The notes under the pieces are model-generated. The model saw nothing but the letters and a program-made list of their open reading frames with translations, had not been told where the DNA came from and made no database searches. Source: Rhizobiaceae bacterium (GTDB lineage: Bacteria > Pseudomonadota > Alphaproteobacteria > Rhizobiales > Rhizobiaceae). From it: a DNA stretch of 64,000 nucleotides. The position numbers and the translations under genes are program-made. The stretch covers positions 725,623 to 789,622 of the forward strand of contig JAEPNK010000001.1 of assembly GCA_017643495.1 (NCBI GenBank), read 5' to 3'. The stretch's first letter is position 1; every line of letters starts with the position of its first letter. Shown here in pieces: positions 27,717 through 37,447 of the stretch.

Positions 27717-29390
27717 ATGAAAAACGGGGAAGCAGCAGGCATGAAACATGGCGATGACGCTGGCATGCAGGCGAACGAAGCAGGCCTTCATCCGGAAATG
27801 AAGAGCGCATGGAAGAAGCTGTCATTTTCAGAAATTCCGGCACCCGCAAAACAGCGGTTTGAGGCAGCGCTTGATGATGACAGCGTGCTCGCATCTGATA
27901 TGAAAGAAAAGGAGGCAGGTATTGTGGAAACTGGCAGGATGGGCAATAGCGATAAATCAGCGGCAGAGCAGTGGGAACGTGTACGTCAGCGTCTGGAGAT
28001 CAGCGTCGGCAAGGATGTGTTCGACAGTTGGTTTGCCCGCCTGAAGCTCATCACAATCGAGGGCGGTATTGCCACTCATTCCGTTCCTACCCGCTTCCTC
28101 AAGACATGGATCATGTCAAAGTACCGCGATTTGCTGCTTGAGCTGTGGCAGGAAGAGGACCGCTCGGTTTTGCGTGTGGATGTTGGAATTCGCAAGCCGG
28201 TAGTCCAGCCACAACTTGCCCGGTCCGCAACTGCAAAACGGGTTTCGGAGAATTCTCCGGCTGTTGACAACCGGGCCCAGGGCCAGATTGCCTCACGAAG
28301 CTTCCCGTTGCGGTCCAGCGCAGCAGGTACCGAGATGAAATGCGGGTTTTCCGGTTCACCGCTTGATGCCCGGCACACTTTCGAAACGTTTGTGGAGGGT
28401 GCATCAAACCGGGTCGTGCATGCAGCCGCCCGAACCATTGCAGATGATATTACAGCCTCCAGCTTCAATCCCCTCATCGTTCACGCAGGTGTCGGCCTTG
28501 GAAAAACGCATCTGCTGCAGGCCATTGCCTGGCGCGCGCGTGCCCGGAACCCCAAGGCAAGGGTGCTGTATCTGACGGCAGAATATTTCATGTGGCGCCT
28601 TGCTTCCGCAATTCGGGACAATACTGCCCTTACCCTGAAAGAATCCCTGCGTGACATCGACCTGCTGCTTATTGATGACCTGCAGTTTCTTCAGGGCAAG
28701 TCCATTCAGGCGGAGTTTTGCCACCTTCTGAACGAGTTGATTGACAGTGCGCGCCAGGTTGTGGTGGCTGCGGATCGTGCGCCACCGGAACTCGAGAGCC
28801 TTGATGAGCGTGTCCGCTCGCGTCTGCGGGGTGGTGTGACGCTTGAGATCAAGGCGCCGGATTACGAGTTGCGCAAGGAAATCCTGGCTCGCCGGTATCG
28901 TGCTGCAAAGACCGAACAGCCTGCTCTCGAAATTCCGGAAGATATCCTGCACTATGTCGCCCGGCAGGTAACCAGCAGTGGCCGCGACATTGAAGGCGCC
29001 TTCAACCAGTTGCTGGTTCAGCACCAGTTTTCCGAAGGTCCGATGAACCTGGAAGATCTCGACAAGGTTCTTTCGCACCTGATCCGGTCGACCGAACAAA
29101 GGCGGGTTCGAATAGAGGATATCCAGCGTATTGTCGCCCGGCAATTCAATGTGTCGAAGCAGGACTTGCTTTCCAATCGCCGCACCCGTGTGATTGTTCG
29201 GCCAAGACAGATTGCCATGTATCTGGCAAAGATGATGACGCCCCGTTCACTGCCTGAGATTGGTCGTCGTTTTGGCGGGCGTGACCACACAACCGTGTTG
29301 CACGCGGTTCGCAAGATCGAGTCCTTGACCTCGGAAGATCAGAAGCTGGCGCACGAAATCGAGCTTCTCAAACGCCTCATCCTTGAATAG
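27717..29390 (+). CDS. dnaA: Chromosomal replication initiator protein DnaA
   Basis: DnaA binds DnaA boxes and melts the origin. The frame shows domain I (about 80-160 of the long form, with VGKDVFDSWFARLKL), a linker, the AAA+ ATPase with Walker A GVGLGKTH (about 258) and Walker B LLLIDDLQF (about 316), and the C-terminal DNA-binding domain with GGRDHTTVLHAVRKIE (about 517). Two starts are credible. ATG 27717 gives 557 residues with about 69 extra N-terminal residues. GTG 27924 lies 8 bases after a perfect AAGGAGG and gives 488 residues, the normal length, starting just before domain I. The codon pattern of the extension looks protein-coding, so the long frame is listed. dnaN follows after a terminator-like hairpin. 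Confidence 0.95.
   Translation: MKNGEAAGMKHGDDAGMQANEAGLHPEMKSAWKKLSFSEIPAPAKQRFEAALDDDSVLASDMKEKEAGIVETGRMGNSDKSAAEQWERVRQRLEISVGKDVFDSWFARLKLITIEGGIATHSVPTRFLKTWIMSKYRDLLLELWQEEDRSVLRVDVGIRKPVVQPQLARSATAKRVSENSPAVDNRAQGQIASRSFPLRSSAAGTEMKCGFSGSPLDARHTFETFVEGASNRVVHAAARTIADDITASSFNPLIVHAGVGLGKTHLLQAIAWRARARNPKARVLYLTAEYFMWRLASAIRDNTALTLKESLRDIDLLLIDDLQFLQGKSIQAEFCHLLNELIDSARQVVVAADRAPPELESLDERVRSRLRGGVTLEIKAPDYELRKEILARRYRAAKTEQPALEIPEDILHYVARQVTSSGRDIEGAFNQLLVQHQFSEGPMNLEDLDKVLSHLIRSTEQRRVRIEDIQRIVARQFNVSKQDLLSNRRTRVIVRPRQIAMYLAKMMTPRSLPEIGRRFGGRDHTTVLHAVRKIESLTSEDQKLAHEIELLKRLILE
27907..27926 (+). promoter_or_regulatory. Internal ribosome-binding site and GTG start within the dnaA frame
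   Basis: AAAAGGAGG is followed after 8 bases by an in-frame GTG (27924-27926). This is a stronger ribosome-binding site than most in the window and gives a DnaA of normal length. It competes with the upstream ATG 27717, which also has a GGAAAGGAAA stretch before it. Confidence 0.5.
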
Positions 29391-29406
29391 TCGTCCTTCC
29401 GGCAAT

Positions 29407-29436
29407 CCGGACTGGGCGGGAGATCAGTCCGGTTTT
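29407..29436 (+). terminator. Terminator-like hairpin after dnaA
   Basis: A perfect 7-bp stem (CCGGACT/AGTCCGG) with a 12-base loop is followed directly by TTTT, 17 bp after the dnaA stop codon. A second small hairpin (CCCGC-AAAAA-GCGGG, 29438-29452) follows. dnaN therefore probably has its own promoter. Confidence 0.55.
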
Positions 29437-29577
29437 CCCCGCAAAAAGCGGGTCGTGCCCGGGTCAGCCTCTTGAAAAGACCGTAAAGATTACGCACTCT
29501 CATTGCCAGATTTGTGCTGCTGGTGCCTTGGGCGTGTCCGGCTTGCACACAAGCAATTTCCTGGAGTATCTGAGATC

Positions 29578-30696
29578 ATGCGTGTAACCCTTGAGCAATC
29601 CAACCTGTTGAAATCGCTCGGTCACGTTTATCGTGTTGTTGAAAGACGGAACACAATTCCGATCCTGTCCAATGTGTTGTTGAAGGCAGAGGGCAGTGAA
29701 CTTCACCTGAAGGCTACTGATCTTGATCTTGAAATGTTTGAGAAAACAGCGGCCAATGTCGAGCAGTCCGGTGCAACCACGGTTCCGGCTCACATGCTGT
29801 ACGAAATCATTCGGAAGCTTCCATCCGGATCGGAAGTAATGCTGTCGATTGACGAGGACAATGCGAAGCTTTCAATCCGTTCCGGTCGTTCGAGCTTCAC
29901 GCTGCAAATGCTTCCGGTCGAGGATTTTCCTGATATTTCCGCCGGTGAATTCAGCCATTCCTTCTCATGTGCAACGGGGGAAATCCGGGCCCTGATCAGC
30001 CAGACCCAGTTTGCCATCTCCACAGAGGAAACCCGCTACTATCTGAACGGCATTTTCCTTCACACTGTTGAAGAAGAAGGCGAGACCCACTTGAGAGCGG
30101 TAGCAACAGACGGGCACCGGCTTGCTCGTGCCCAGATTGGTGCGCCGGACGGTTCACAGGGCATGCCCGGCATCATTGTTCCACGCAAGGCAGTTGGGGA
30201 AATCCAGCGTCTTGTTGAAGATCCTGATGCCGCTGTTCATGTTGAACTGTCGGACACGAAAATCCGCATGAGTGTTGGTGAGACAGTTCTCACCTCAAAA
30301 CTGATTGATGGAACGTTTCCGGATTACAACCGGGTTATTCCGACCGGAAACGACAAACAACTGGTAATGGAGCGCAGTACATTTGCAAGCGCAGTTGACC
30401 GCGTGTCTACCATTTCTTCCGAGCGCGGTCGTGCTGTGAAGCTTTCTCTCAGTGAGGGGCAGATGGTGCTGTCCGTCAACAACCCTGATTCCGGCACGGC
30501 TGAGGAAGAGATCGCTGTTCAGTATTCGGCAGAGGGGATCGATATTGGTTTCAACGCGAAATATCTGCTTGATATCACCAACCAGCTTTCCGGGGACGAG
30601 GCAACCTTCATGCTGTCTGATCCTGGATCACCGACTTTGATTCATGATTCTGTGCAGGCAGGGACCATATACGTTCTCATGCCGATGCGGGTCTGA
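29578..30696 (+). CDS. dnaN: DNA polymerase III beta subunit (sliding clamp)
   Basis: DnaN is the ring-shaped processivity clamp of DNA polymerase III. The 372-residue product has three clamp domains, with a typical start MRVTLEQSNLLKSL, ERRNTIPILSNVLL near residue 22, TRYYLNGIFLH in the middle domain, and the C-terminal YVLMPMRV. The frame runs from 29503, but ATG 29578 after CTGGAGTATCTGAG fits the family start. It lies between dnaA and recF in the classical order. Confidence 0.98.
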   Translation: MRVTLEQSNLLKSLGHVYRVVERRNTIPILSNVLLKAEGSELHLKATDLDLEMFEKTAANVEQSGATTVPAHMLYEIIRKLPSGSEVMLSIDEDNAKLSIRSGRSSFTLQMLPVEDFPDISAGEFSHSFSCATGEIRALISQTQFAISTEETRYYLNGIFLHTVEEEGETHLRAVATDGHRLARAQIGAPDGSQGMPGIIVPRKAVGEIQRLVEDPDAAVHVELSDTKIRMSVGETVLTSKLIDGTFPDYNRVIPTGNDKQLVMERSTFASAVDRVSTISSERGRAVKLSLSEGQMVLSVNNPDSGTAEEEIAVQYSAEGIDIGFNAKYLLDITNQLSGDEATFMLSDPGSPTLIHDSVQAGTIYVLMPMRV

Positions 30697-30809
30697 CAAA
30701 GGAGTATTTGCCTTCTGTTCCTGCAACAACGGTGAGCATTTTTGCCTCTTTCGCTTTTGAAATGCGCGTGAGATGGCTATTGTCGGTCCGGCATTTCTGC
30801 AATGCATGA

Positions 30810-31970
30810 ATGATTCCCGACATACCGGCCTGTGATGTGACCCCTGTATATCTAGAGAAACTCAAACTGACCACGTTTCGCAACCATGCGAGCGCCAGTA
30901 TTGAGCTTGATGCCAGGCACGTCGTTATCACGGGCGAAAACGGGGCTGGCAAAACCAATATTCTGGAAGCAGTTTCCTATCTTTCTCCCGGCCGCGGCAT
31001 GCGTCGGGCTGCATATGATGATGTTGGCCAGCAGGGTGCAGGCGGGGCCTGGACCGTATTTGCAAAAATGAATGGTGCCCAAGGTGAAGTGAGCATTGGA
31101 ACGGGGCTCCAGCAAACAGCCCACGGTCTTGAAACCGGCCGCAAGGTGCATGTCAACGGTGCACAGGCCAAAACCTCCGATACACTTCTTGAGCATTCGC
31201 GGATATTGTGGCTGACCCCGGCCATGGATGGCTTGTTTGCCGGTCCTGCGTCAGACCGCAGACGGTTTCTTGATCGCATGGTACTGGCAATTGATCCTGC
31301 TCATGGCCGTCGTGTAGCGGATTTTGAAAAATCTATGCGTGCCAGGAACAAGCTTTTGTCCGAGGATTATCCGGATGACCAGTGGCTGGATGCGGTTGAA
31401 GGGCAAATGGCCGAACTCGGTATTGCCGTGGCTGCTGCCCGCCAGGAAGTGTTGGCATTGCTGTCTGAAGTCATCATACACAATAATGAACCGGCATCCC
31501 CCTTTCCCGATGCCCGAATATCAATTGAAGGCCAGCTTGAAGCAGTAACAGGCGATTTGCCTGCATCCGATCTGGAAGGCGAATATCTGTCGCGTTTGAA
31601 GGCAGGAAGGCGCCTTGATGCGAGGGCAGGACGTACCCTTGAAGGTCCCCACCGTTCTGACCTTGTCGTTTTTCACAGACCCAAATCCATGCCTGCCGGC
31701 CAGTGTTCGACAGGTGAGCAAAAGGCCCTGTTGATCGGGTTGATCCTTGCCCATGCCCGCCTTGTGGGTGAAATGAACGGTTTTGCACCAATCCTTCTGC
31801 TGGATGAAATAGCCGCCCATCTCGATGAAGGCAGGCGCAGTGCGCTCTATGACATGCTCGACAGATTGGGTTGCCAGGCATGGATGACCGGCACTGACAG
31901 GGCATTGTTCACCAGTCTCGATAACCGGGCCTCATTTCTGACAGTCGACAATGGCAGTGTTCGTGCCTGA
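30810..31970 (+). CDS. recF: DNA replication and repair protein RecF
   Basis: RecF is an ATP-binding SMC-like protein that loads RecA at gaps. The 386-residue product shows Walker A in GENGAGKTN (about residue 50), a STGEQKALLIGLILAHA signature (about 305) and Walker B in ILLLDEIAAHLDEGRR. The start ATG 30810 gives about 12 residues before the family-typical LEKLKLTTFRNH; a slightly later start is possible. It follows dnaN with a 113-bp gap. gyrB is not next to it; dxs is. Confidence 0.94.
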   Translation: MIPDIPACDVTPVYLEKLKLTTFRNHASASIELDARHVVITGENGAGKTNILEAVSYLSPGRGMRRAAYDDVGQQGAGGAWTVFAKMNGAQGEVSIGTGLQQTAHGLETGRKVHVNGAQAKTSDTLLEHSRILWLTPAMDGLFAGPASDRRRFLDRMVLAIDPAHGRRVADFEKSMRARNKLLSEDYPDDQWLDAVEGQMAELGIAVAAARQEVLALLSEVIIHNNEPASPFPDARISIEGQLEAVTGDLPASDLEGEYLSRLKAGRRLDARAGRTLEGPHRSDLVVFHRPKSMPAGQCSTGEQKALLIGLILAHARLVGEMNGFAPILLLDEIAAHLDEGRRSALYDMLDRLGCQAWMTGTDRALFTSLDNRASFLTVDNGSVRA

Positions 31971-32093
31971 AACAAAATGCAGGCGACGTCAAAAAATCAA
32001 ACCGAATGGTTCCCCGCTGCGACCGCTTGGGCTATTGTGCAGCCCGGCTGGCGGGTCCATATACTAAATGAAAACCCGTTGTTAGAGTAGGAC

Positions 32094-34010
32094 ATGCCCG
32101 TTAATACCCCACTACTGGATACCATCAACCTGCCAAGGGATTTGCGTTCAATTGAAGAAGGCAAGCTTCCCCAGGTGGCAGACGAGCTGCGCAGCGAGTT
32201 GATTGATGCGGTTTCGCAAACCGGAGGGCACCTTGGTGCCGGTCTTGGTGTTGTGGAACTCACGGTTGCAATCCACCATGTATTCAACACACCGGATGAC
32301 AGGCTGATCTGGGATGTTGGTCACCAGTGCTATCCGCACAAGATACTTACCGGTCGTCGTGACCGGATCAGGACACTGCGCCAGAAAGACGGTTTGTCAG
32401 GTTTCACCAAACGCGAAGAAAGTGAATATGACCCGTTTGGTGCAGCGCATTCCTCCACCTCGATCTCTGCCGGCCTTGGCATGGCAGTCGGGCGCGATCT
32501 GCAATCTGCCAAAAACAATGTGATCGCTGTCATCGGCGATGGTGCCATGTCCGCCGGCATGGCTTATGAAGCGCTGAACAATGCCGGTGCCATGGACGCA
32601 CGGCTGATTGTGATCCTGAATGATAACGACATGTCGATTGCGCCTCCAACGGGTGCCATGTCCGCCTATCTTGCCAGACTTGCCTCTGGCCGGACCTATA
32701 TGGGCATGCGCGAGATGGGCAAGAAACTGACCGCCTATCTCGGAAAAACAGTCGACAAGGCAATTACGCGTGCTGTTGAACATGCCCGGGGCTACGTGAC
32801 CGGCGGCACCATGTTTGAAGAGCTGGGATTCTACCATATCGGGCCGATTGACGGGCATGACCTTTCAACACTTGTCCCGGTCCTCAAAAATGTTCGCGAC
32901 AACGCGAAAGGGCCGGTGCTTATTCACGCTGTCACACGCAAGGGCAAAGGCTATGCCCCTGCTGAAAACTCCGCTGACAAGTATCATGGTGTCTCGAAGT
33001 TTGATGTGGTTACCGGTGCGCAAGCCAAGTCAAAACCCAATGCGCCATCCTACACCCGTGTATTCGGGCAATCACTTGTGCAGGAAGCACAGCATGACGA
33101 CCGTATTGTGGGGATTACCGCTGCCATGCCTTCCGGCACCGGCATTGACATTTTTGGCGAGAGTTTTCCGGAGCGCACATTCGATGTCGGTATTGCCGAA
33201 CAACATGCCGTGACATTTGCCGCAGGTATGGCAACAGAAGGAATGAAGCCGTTCTGTGCAATTTATTCGACCTTTCTGCAGCGGGCTTACGACCAAGTTG
33301 TCCATGATGTGGCAATCCAGAAATTGCCGGTACGTTTTCCGATCGACCGGGCGGGATTTGTTGGTGCAGACGGGCCAACGCATGCAGGTTCATTTGATAC
33401 AACCTATCTCGCTACCCTGCCGAATTTTGTAGTAATGGCTGCCGCTGACGAGGCGGAACTCAAGCACATGGTACGCACGGCTGCCGCCTATGATGACGGG
33501 CCGATTTCATTCCGTTACCCGAGGGGTGAGGGAGTTGGTGTCGAATTGCCTGAACGCGGAGAGATTCTGGAAATAGGCAAGGGAAGGGTGGTGCGCGAAG
33601 GAAGCCGTGTTGCAATACTTTCCTTTGGAACCAGGCTGCAGGAATCGCTGGCCGCTGCTGACGAGCTTGATGCACATGGCCTACCGACAACCGTGGCAGA
33701 TGCCCGGTTTGCAAAACCCCTCGATACGGCGTTGATTGACAGGCTTGCTGCTGATCATGATGTGTTGATAACGATCGAGGAAGGCGCGATTGGCGGCTTT
33801 GGCAGTCACGTTGCGCAATATCTTGCATCCAGCGGCGTGCTCGACAGTGGCGATATCCGTTTTCGCTCACTTTTCATGCCGGATACCTATTTGGACCAGG
33901 CTTCACCTGCCGACATGTACAAGGCAGCGTGCCTGGACAGTGCCGGTATCGTGAAAACCGTATTCAGTGCGCTTGGTCGGGATCATGCTGAAGCGCAGAT
34001 GGGTGCCTAA
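32094..34010 (+). CDS. dxs: 1-deoxy-D-xylulose-5-phosphate synthase
   Basis: Dxs joins pyruvate and glyceraldehyde-3-phosphate in a thiamine-diphosphate reaction, the entry step of the non-mevalonate isoprenoid pathway. The 638-residue protein has the thiamine-binding [18 protein letters not shown] (about 147-164), the catalytic His in [10 protein letters not shown], and the pyrimidine-domain [17 protein letters not shown] transketolase C-terminal domain follows. The start is ATG 32094. The stop codon overlaps the end of the convergent flavoprotein gene by 3 bp. Confidence 0.98.
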   Translation: MPVNTPLLDTINLPRDLRSIEEGKLPQVADELRSELIDAVSQTGGHLGAGLGVVELTVAIHHVFNTPDDRLIWDVGHQCYPHKILTGRRDRIRTLRQKDGLSGFTKREESEYDPFGAAHSSTSISAGLGMAVGRDLQSAKNNVIAVIGDGAMSAGMAYEALNNAGAMDARLIVILNDNDMSIAPPTGAMSAYLARLASGRTYMGMREMGKKLTAYLGKTVDKAITRAVEHARGYVTGGTMFEELGFYHIGPIDGHDLSTLVPVLKNVRDNAKGPVLIHAVTRKGKGYAPAENSADKYHGVSKFDVVTGAQAKSKPNAPSYTRVFGQSLVQEAQHDDRIVGITAAMPSGTGIDIFGESFPERTFDVGIAEQHAVTFAAGMATEGMKPFCAIYSTFLQRAYDQVVHDVAIQKLPVRFPIDRAGFVGADGPTHAGSFDTTYLATLPNFVVMAAADEAELKHMVRTAAAYDDGPISFRYPRGEGVGVELPERGEILEIGKGRVVREGSRVAILSFGTRLQESLAAADELDAHGLPTTVADARFAKPLDTALIDRLAADHDVLITIEEGAIGGFGSHVAQYLASSGVLDSGDIRFRSLFMPDTYLDQASPADMYKAACLDSAGIVKTVFSALGRDHAEAQMGA

Positions 34011-35233
34011 GCCGGTGCTTGCAGCAATTCCTTGAGTTGAAGCGACCGGTCGGCTGCCTGCGCAGGTGATATGTTCTTTCCTGCTTCCAGCATTTTCTTG
34101 CCTACCATGTAGGTGCGAGGGTCATTCATCGCGTCAACGGCAAGGAATGTGTCCCCGTCAAAATAGAAATGGGATATCGAGCCTTCCCGTTCGCCCAGGC
34201 GCACAACAATTTTGTCATAGCCACGGTTAAGTCCGGCAATCTGGAGTTTTACATCATACTGGTCGGACCAGAACCAGGGGAAGGGTAGATAGATGCGCTC
34301 TTCGCCATTGATATTGTCGGCCGCACACTCTGCCTGATCTATTGCGTTCTGTACGGATTCCAGTCTTGTGCCGGCATCACGGTAGGGAAAGAACGCACAA
34401 TCTCCGGCCGCATAAATATCGGGATCGGATGTCCGGCAATGTGCATCAACCGAAATTCCCCCATCAACATTCAGGCCGGCTTCCTCAGCCAGTTCCGAGT
34501 TTGGCATAATGCCGATGCCTACCAGAACGAAATCTGCCTTCAGGGTCGTACCGTCGCCAAGGTGAGCTTCTTGGACGCGACCTTCTTCACCTGTCAGGCG
34601 TTCGAGACCGGTATCTTCGAGAATAGTTACACCATGTGCCTTGTGCAGTTCCCTGAACCAGTCAGACGTTTCACGGCAGGCAACACGCTGAAGTATTCTT
34701 TCCGCTGCTTCAATCAGGGTCACCTTCATGCCTTTGGAGGCGCATACAGCGGCTGCTTCCAACCCAATATATCCACCACCGACGATCAGGACATTCCGGC
34801 CTTCCACGAGTTCAGGGGATACCCGGTCGGCATCGGCAAGGTCTCGCAGCATGTAGACGCCATCAAGGGAGCCGCCAATTTCTTCCGGGAGCGGCCGGGC
34901 ACGGGAGCCTGTTGCCAAGACCAGCTTGTCGTAATCGTGTGCGGTGCCGTCGGCGAGTATTATCTGCTTTTTTTGTCGCTCGATGCGGCTGGCAGAAACA
35001 CCAATATGACAGGTTATCCTGTTTTGCCCATACCAGTCTTCAGGCCTTAACAGGAGTTGGTCGCGAACCATGTCGCCGGTTGCATACTTCTTCGAAAGCG
35101 GTGGGCGCTGGTAGGGTAGAAAATCTTCATTTCCAATGAGCAGAATTTCACATTCTGCATCGTTGTGGCGCAAACGTGCAGCACATGAACTGGCAGCTTG
35201 CCCGCCTCCGACGATGATGATTTTCTGACTCAT
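34007..35233 (-). CDS. FAD-dependent ferredoxin/rubredoxin reductase-type oxidoreductase
   Basis: The 408-residue product is a pyridine nucleotide-disulfide-type flavoprotein. It has an N-terminal FAD site ([14 protein letters not shown]), an NAD(P) site ([15 protein letters not shown], about 150), the second FAD motif [12 protein letters not shown] (about 270) and a C-terminal reductase domain. It lacks the CxxC redox pair of disulfide reductases, so it fits the ferredoxin reductase (ThcD/CamA-like) group that feeds electrons to ferredoxins. The frame reaches 35257; ATG 35233 is the family-like start ([11 protein letters not shown]) after a GGGAGG site. No ferredoxin or P450 gene lies nearby. 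It converges on dxs. Confidence 0.9.
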   Translation of the reverse strand: MSQKIIIVGGGQAASSCAARLRHNDAECEILLIGNEDFLPYQRPPLSKKYATGDMVRDQLLLRPEDWYGQNRITCHIGVSASRIERQKKQIILADGTAHDYDKLVLATGSRARPLPEEIGGSLDGVYMLRDLADADRVSPELVEGRNVLIVGGGYIGLEAAAVCASKGMKVTLIEAAERILQRVACRETSDWFRELHKAHGVTILEDTGLERLTGEEGRVQEAHLGDGTTLKADFVLVGIGIMPNSELAEEAGLNVDGGISVDAHCRTSDPDIYAAGDCAFFPYRDAGTRLESVQNAIDQAECAADNINGEERIYLPFPWFWSDQYDVKLQIAGLNRGYDKIVVRLGEREGSISHFYFDGDTFLAVDAMNDPRTYMVGKKMLEAGKNISPAQAADRSLQLKELLQAPA

Positions 35234-35461
35234 GACACCTCCCGGCCTTGATAACACTCGATTTTATGGGTGATAGGGGTATAGCATTTTTCCGTTCCCG
35301 TGCAGCCCGAAAATATCGCGTTACTGGTAGCAAATCTGACGCTATGGCGTGTTTCGTTTAGCAAAACTTTAGCGTTGTAAAATTTTCAAAGCCCAATACA
35401 CTGCAAGGTGAGGATAGGAAATGGACGCTTGTTCGTTTCTGAAAAAGGGAGGAGAACATTC

Positions 35462-37447
35462 ATGTCTCGCGTGGACACGCGGGCGCATTCTGATGCGCCT
35501 GATACATTTCCCGAATATTTGCTGTTGAATGCAAAGCGCTTTGCAACGCGTCCGGCATTCCGGCACAAGGATTTTGGTATCTGGCAGACATATAGTTGGT
35601 CAGAAGTGCTTGAGCAGATTCGGGCGTTCTCGCTCGGCCTTCGTGAAAAAGGTCTTCAAAAGGGAGACAAGGTTGCGGTTGTCGGCCAGAACCGCCCTCG
35701 TCTTTACTGGACATTCTGTGCCGTTCAGGCGCTGGGAGGAATACCTGTCCCCGTTTATGCGGATTCGGTTGCCGAGGAAATGGTCTACGTCCTTGAACAT
35801 GCCGAGGTTGCATTTGCCGTCTGTCAGGACCAGGAGCAGATCGACAAGGTTCTTTCCATTCGGGAACAGCTTCCGACACTGAGAGGCCTCTTCTACGACG
35901 AGAACCGGGGAATGCGTGACTATGATGAGCCCGGCCTCGATTCAATCGACCATGTGATGCAAGTCGGCCGGGAGGTCTTTGAACGCGAGGGAGATGCGAA
36001 ATGGCTTGAGCAGATCGCAGGCAACAAGGGCGAAGACATATCTGTCATGCTCTATACTTCAGGCACAACGGGTCGCCCAAAGGGCGTCATGCTCTCCCAT
36101 GACAATCTGGTGATTTCATCGCGGAACGGAAATGCCTTCGACAAGCTCGACGAAACCGAAGAGATCATCGCTTATCTTCCGCTCGCCTGGGTAGGGGACC
36201 ATGTTTTCTCTTATGCCCAGGCTTATGTATCGGGTTACTGCGTATGCTGTCCGGAAAGTCCGGAGACCGCAGACGAGGATCGCCGCGAAATCGCTCCGAC
36301 ATATTTCTTTGCGCCACCCCGGGTTTTCGAAATTCTTCTGACTTCCATTACCGTACGCATGGAAGATGCAAGCGCCGTCAAGCAAAAGATGTTTCGCCAT
36401 TTCATGGACCATGCACGAAGGGTCGGAGAGCCGATACTCAATGGTGAAAAGGTTGGTGTGTGGGATCGGCTGAAATACATGGCTGGCGAGTTTCTTGTCT
36501 ACGGGCCTTTGAAGAACCGTCTTGGCATGACGAAGATGAAAGTCGGCTACACGGCTGGTGAAGCAATCGGGCCGGAAATTTTCCGTTTCTATCGTTCGCT
36601 TGGTTTGAACCTCAAGCAATTATACGGCCAGACAGAGGCGTCCGTTTACATCTCGGCACAGCCTGACGGAGAGATCCGTGCGGATACAGTCGGAACGCCC
36701 TCTCCCGGCGTGGAGATCAAAATCGCTGATTCCGGCGAGGTGCTTTACAGGTCGCCAGGTGTCTTTATCGGCTACTACAAGAACGACCAGGCCACCAGTG
36801 ACACCAAGACCAAAGACGGTTGGGTACACACCGGGGATGCAGGTTTTATCGACCAGGACGGTCATTTGCGGATCATTGACCGGGCCAAGGATGTCGGCAA
36901 ACTCAAGGACGGATCCCTGTTTGCTCCAAAGTATATAGAAAACAAGTTGAAGTTCTTCCCGAATATCAAGGAGGCCGTGGCCTTCGGTGACAATCGCGAA
37001 AAGTGCTGTGTTTTTCTCAATATCGACCTGACGTCGGTTGGTAACTGGGCCGAGCGCAACAATGTGTCCTACGCCTCGTATCAGGAACTCACACAGCATC
37101 CGCTCGTCATCGAAATGATGGGCGCGCATGTGGAGCAGGTCAATCGCGATCTGGCTTCCGAGGAAATGGTTGCCGGATCACAGATCCACCGGTTCCTTGT
37201 GCTTCACAAGGAGCTTGACCCCGATGATGGCGAAATGACCCGCACCATGAAGGTCCGCCGTTCCTTTATTGCCGAACGGTATGGCGAGCTTATCGAGGCG
37301 CTTTATGACGGATCAAGCGAGAAATTTATCGAAACCGAAGTTGTGTTCGAAGACGGACGCAAGGGAAAAATATCCGCAACCGTTTCAATCCTTGATTCGA
37401 CAGTGTTCGAGGCAGGCCAACAGACAATCCGGGAGGCCGCAGAATGA
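35462..37447 (+). CDS. Long-chain acyl-CoA synthetase-like AMP-binding ligase
   Basis: The 661-residue enzyme activates a carboxylic acid to its acyl-CoA through an acyl-adenylate. It has the P-loop YTSGTTGRPKG (about 200), YGQTEAS (about 395), the GWVHTGDAGF motif (about 455) and the DRAKDVGKLKDG region (about 475). The size and the C-terminal layout resemble ACSL-type FadD ligases. The frame reaches 35408, but ATG 35462 follows GGGAGGAGAACATTC. Its stop overlaps the next gene in an ATGA, so it is the first gene of an ABC importer operon. The substrate is probably the compound imported, either a fatty or aromatic acid; this is inferred from context. Confidence 0.92.
   Translation: MSRVDTRAHSDAPDTFPEYLLLNAKRFATRPAFRHKDFGIWQTYSWSEVLEQIRAFSLGLREKGLQKGDKVAVVGQNRPRLYWTFCAVQALGGIPVPVYADSVAEEMVYVLEHAEVAFAVCQDQEQIDKVLSIREQLPTLRGLFYDENRGMRDYDEPGLDSIDHVMQVGREVFEREGDAKWLEQIAGNKGEDISVMLYTSGTTGRPKGVMLSHDNLVISSRNGNAFDKLDETEEIIAYLPLAWVGDHVFSYAQAYVSGYCVCCPESPETADEDRREIAPTYFFAPPRVFEILLTSITVRMEDASAVKQKMFRHFMDHARRVGEPILNGEKVGVWDRLKYMAGEFLVYGPLKNRLGMTKMKVGYTAGEAIGPEIFRFYRSLGLNLKQLYGQTEASVYISAQPDGEIRADTVGTPSPGVEIKIADSGEVLYRSPGVFIGYYKNDQATSDTKTKDGWVHTGDAGFIDQDGHLRIIDRAKDVGKLKDGSLFAPKYIENKLKFFPNIKEAVAFGDNREKCCVFLNIDLTSVGNWAERNNVSYASYQELTQHPLVIEMMGAHVEQVNRDLASEEMVAGSQIHRFLVLHKELDPDDGEMTRTMKVRRSFIAERYGELIEALYDGSSEKFIETEVVFEDGRKGKISATVSILDSTVFEAGQQTIREAAE

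Noticed and set aside
28404-29144. Minus-strand frame of 246 codons opposite dnaA
   Set aside because: It is antisense to the AAA+ and DNA-binding parts of dnaA and shows no family pattern.
35258-35461. Repeated TAGCAAA in the gap before the acyl-CoA ligase
   Set aside because: The 7-base repeat is too short and the flanks do not match, so no operator is claimed.
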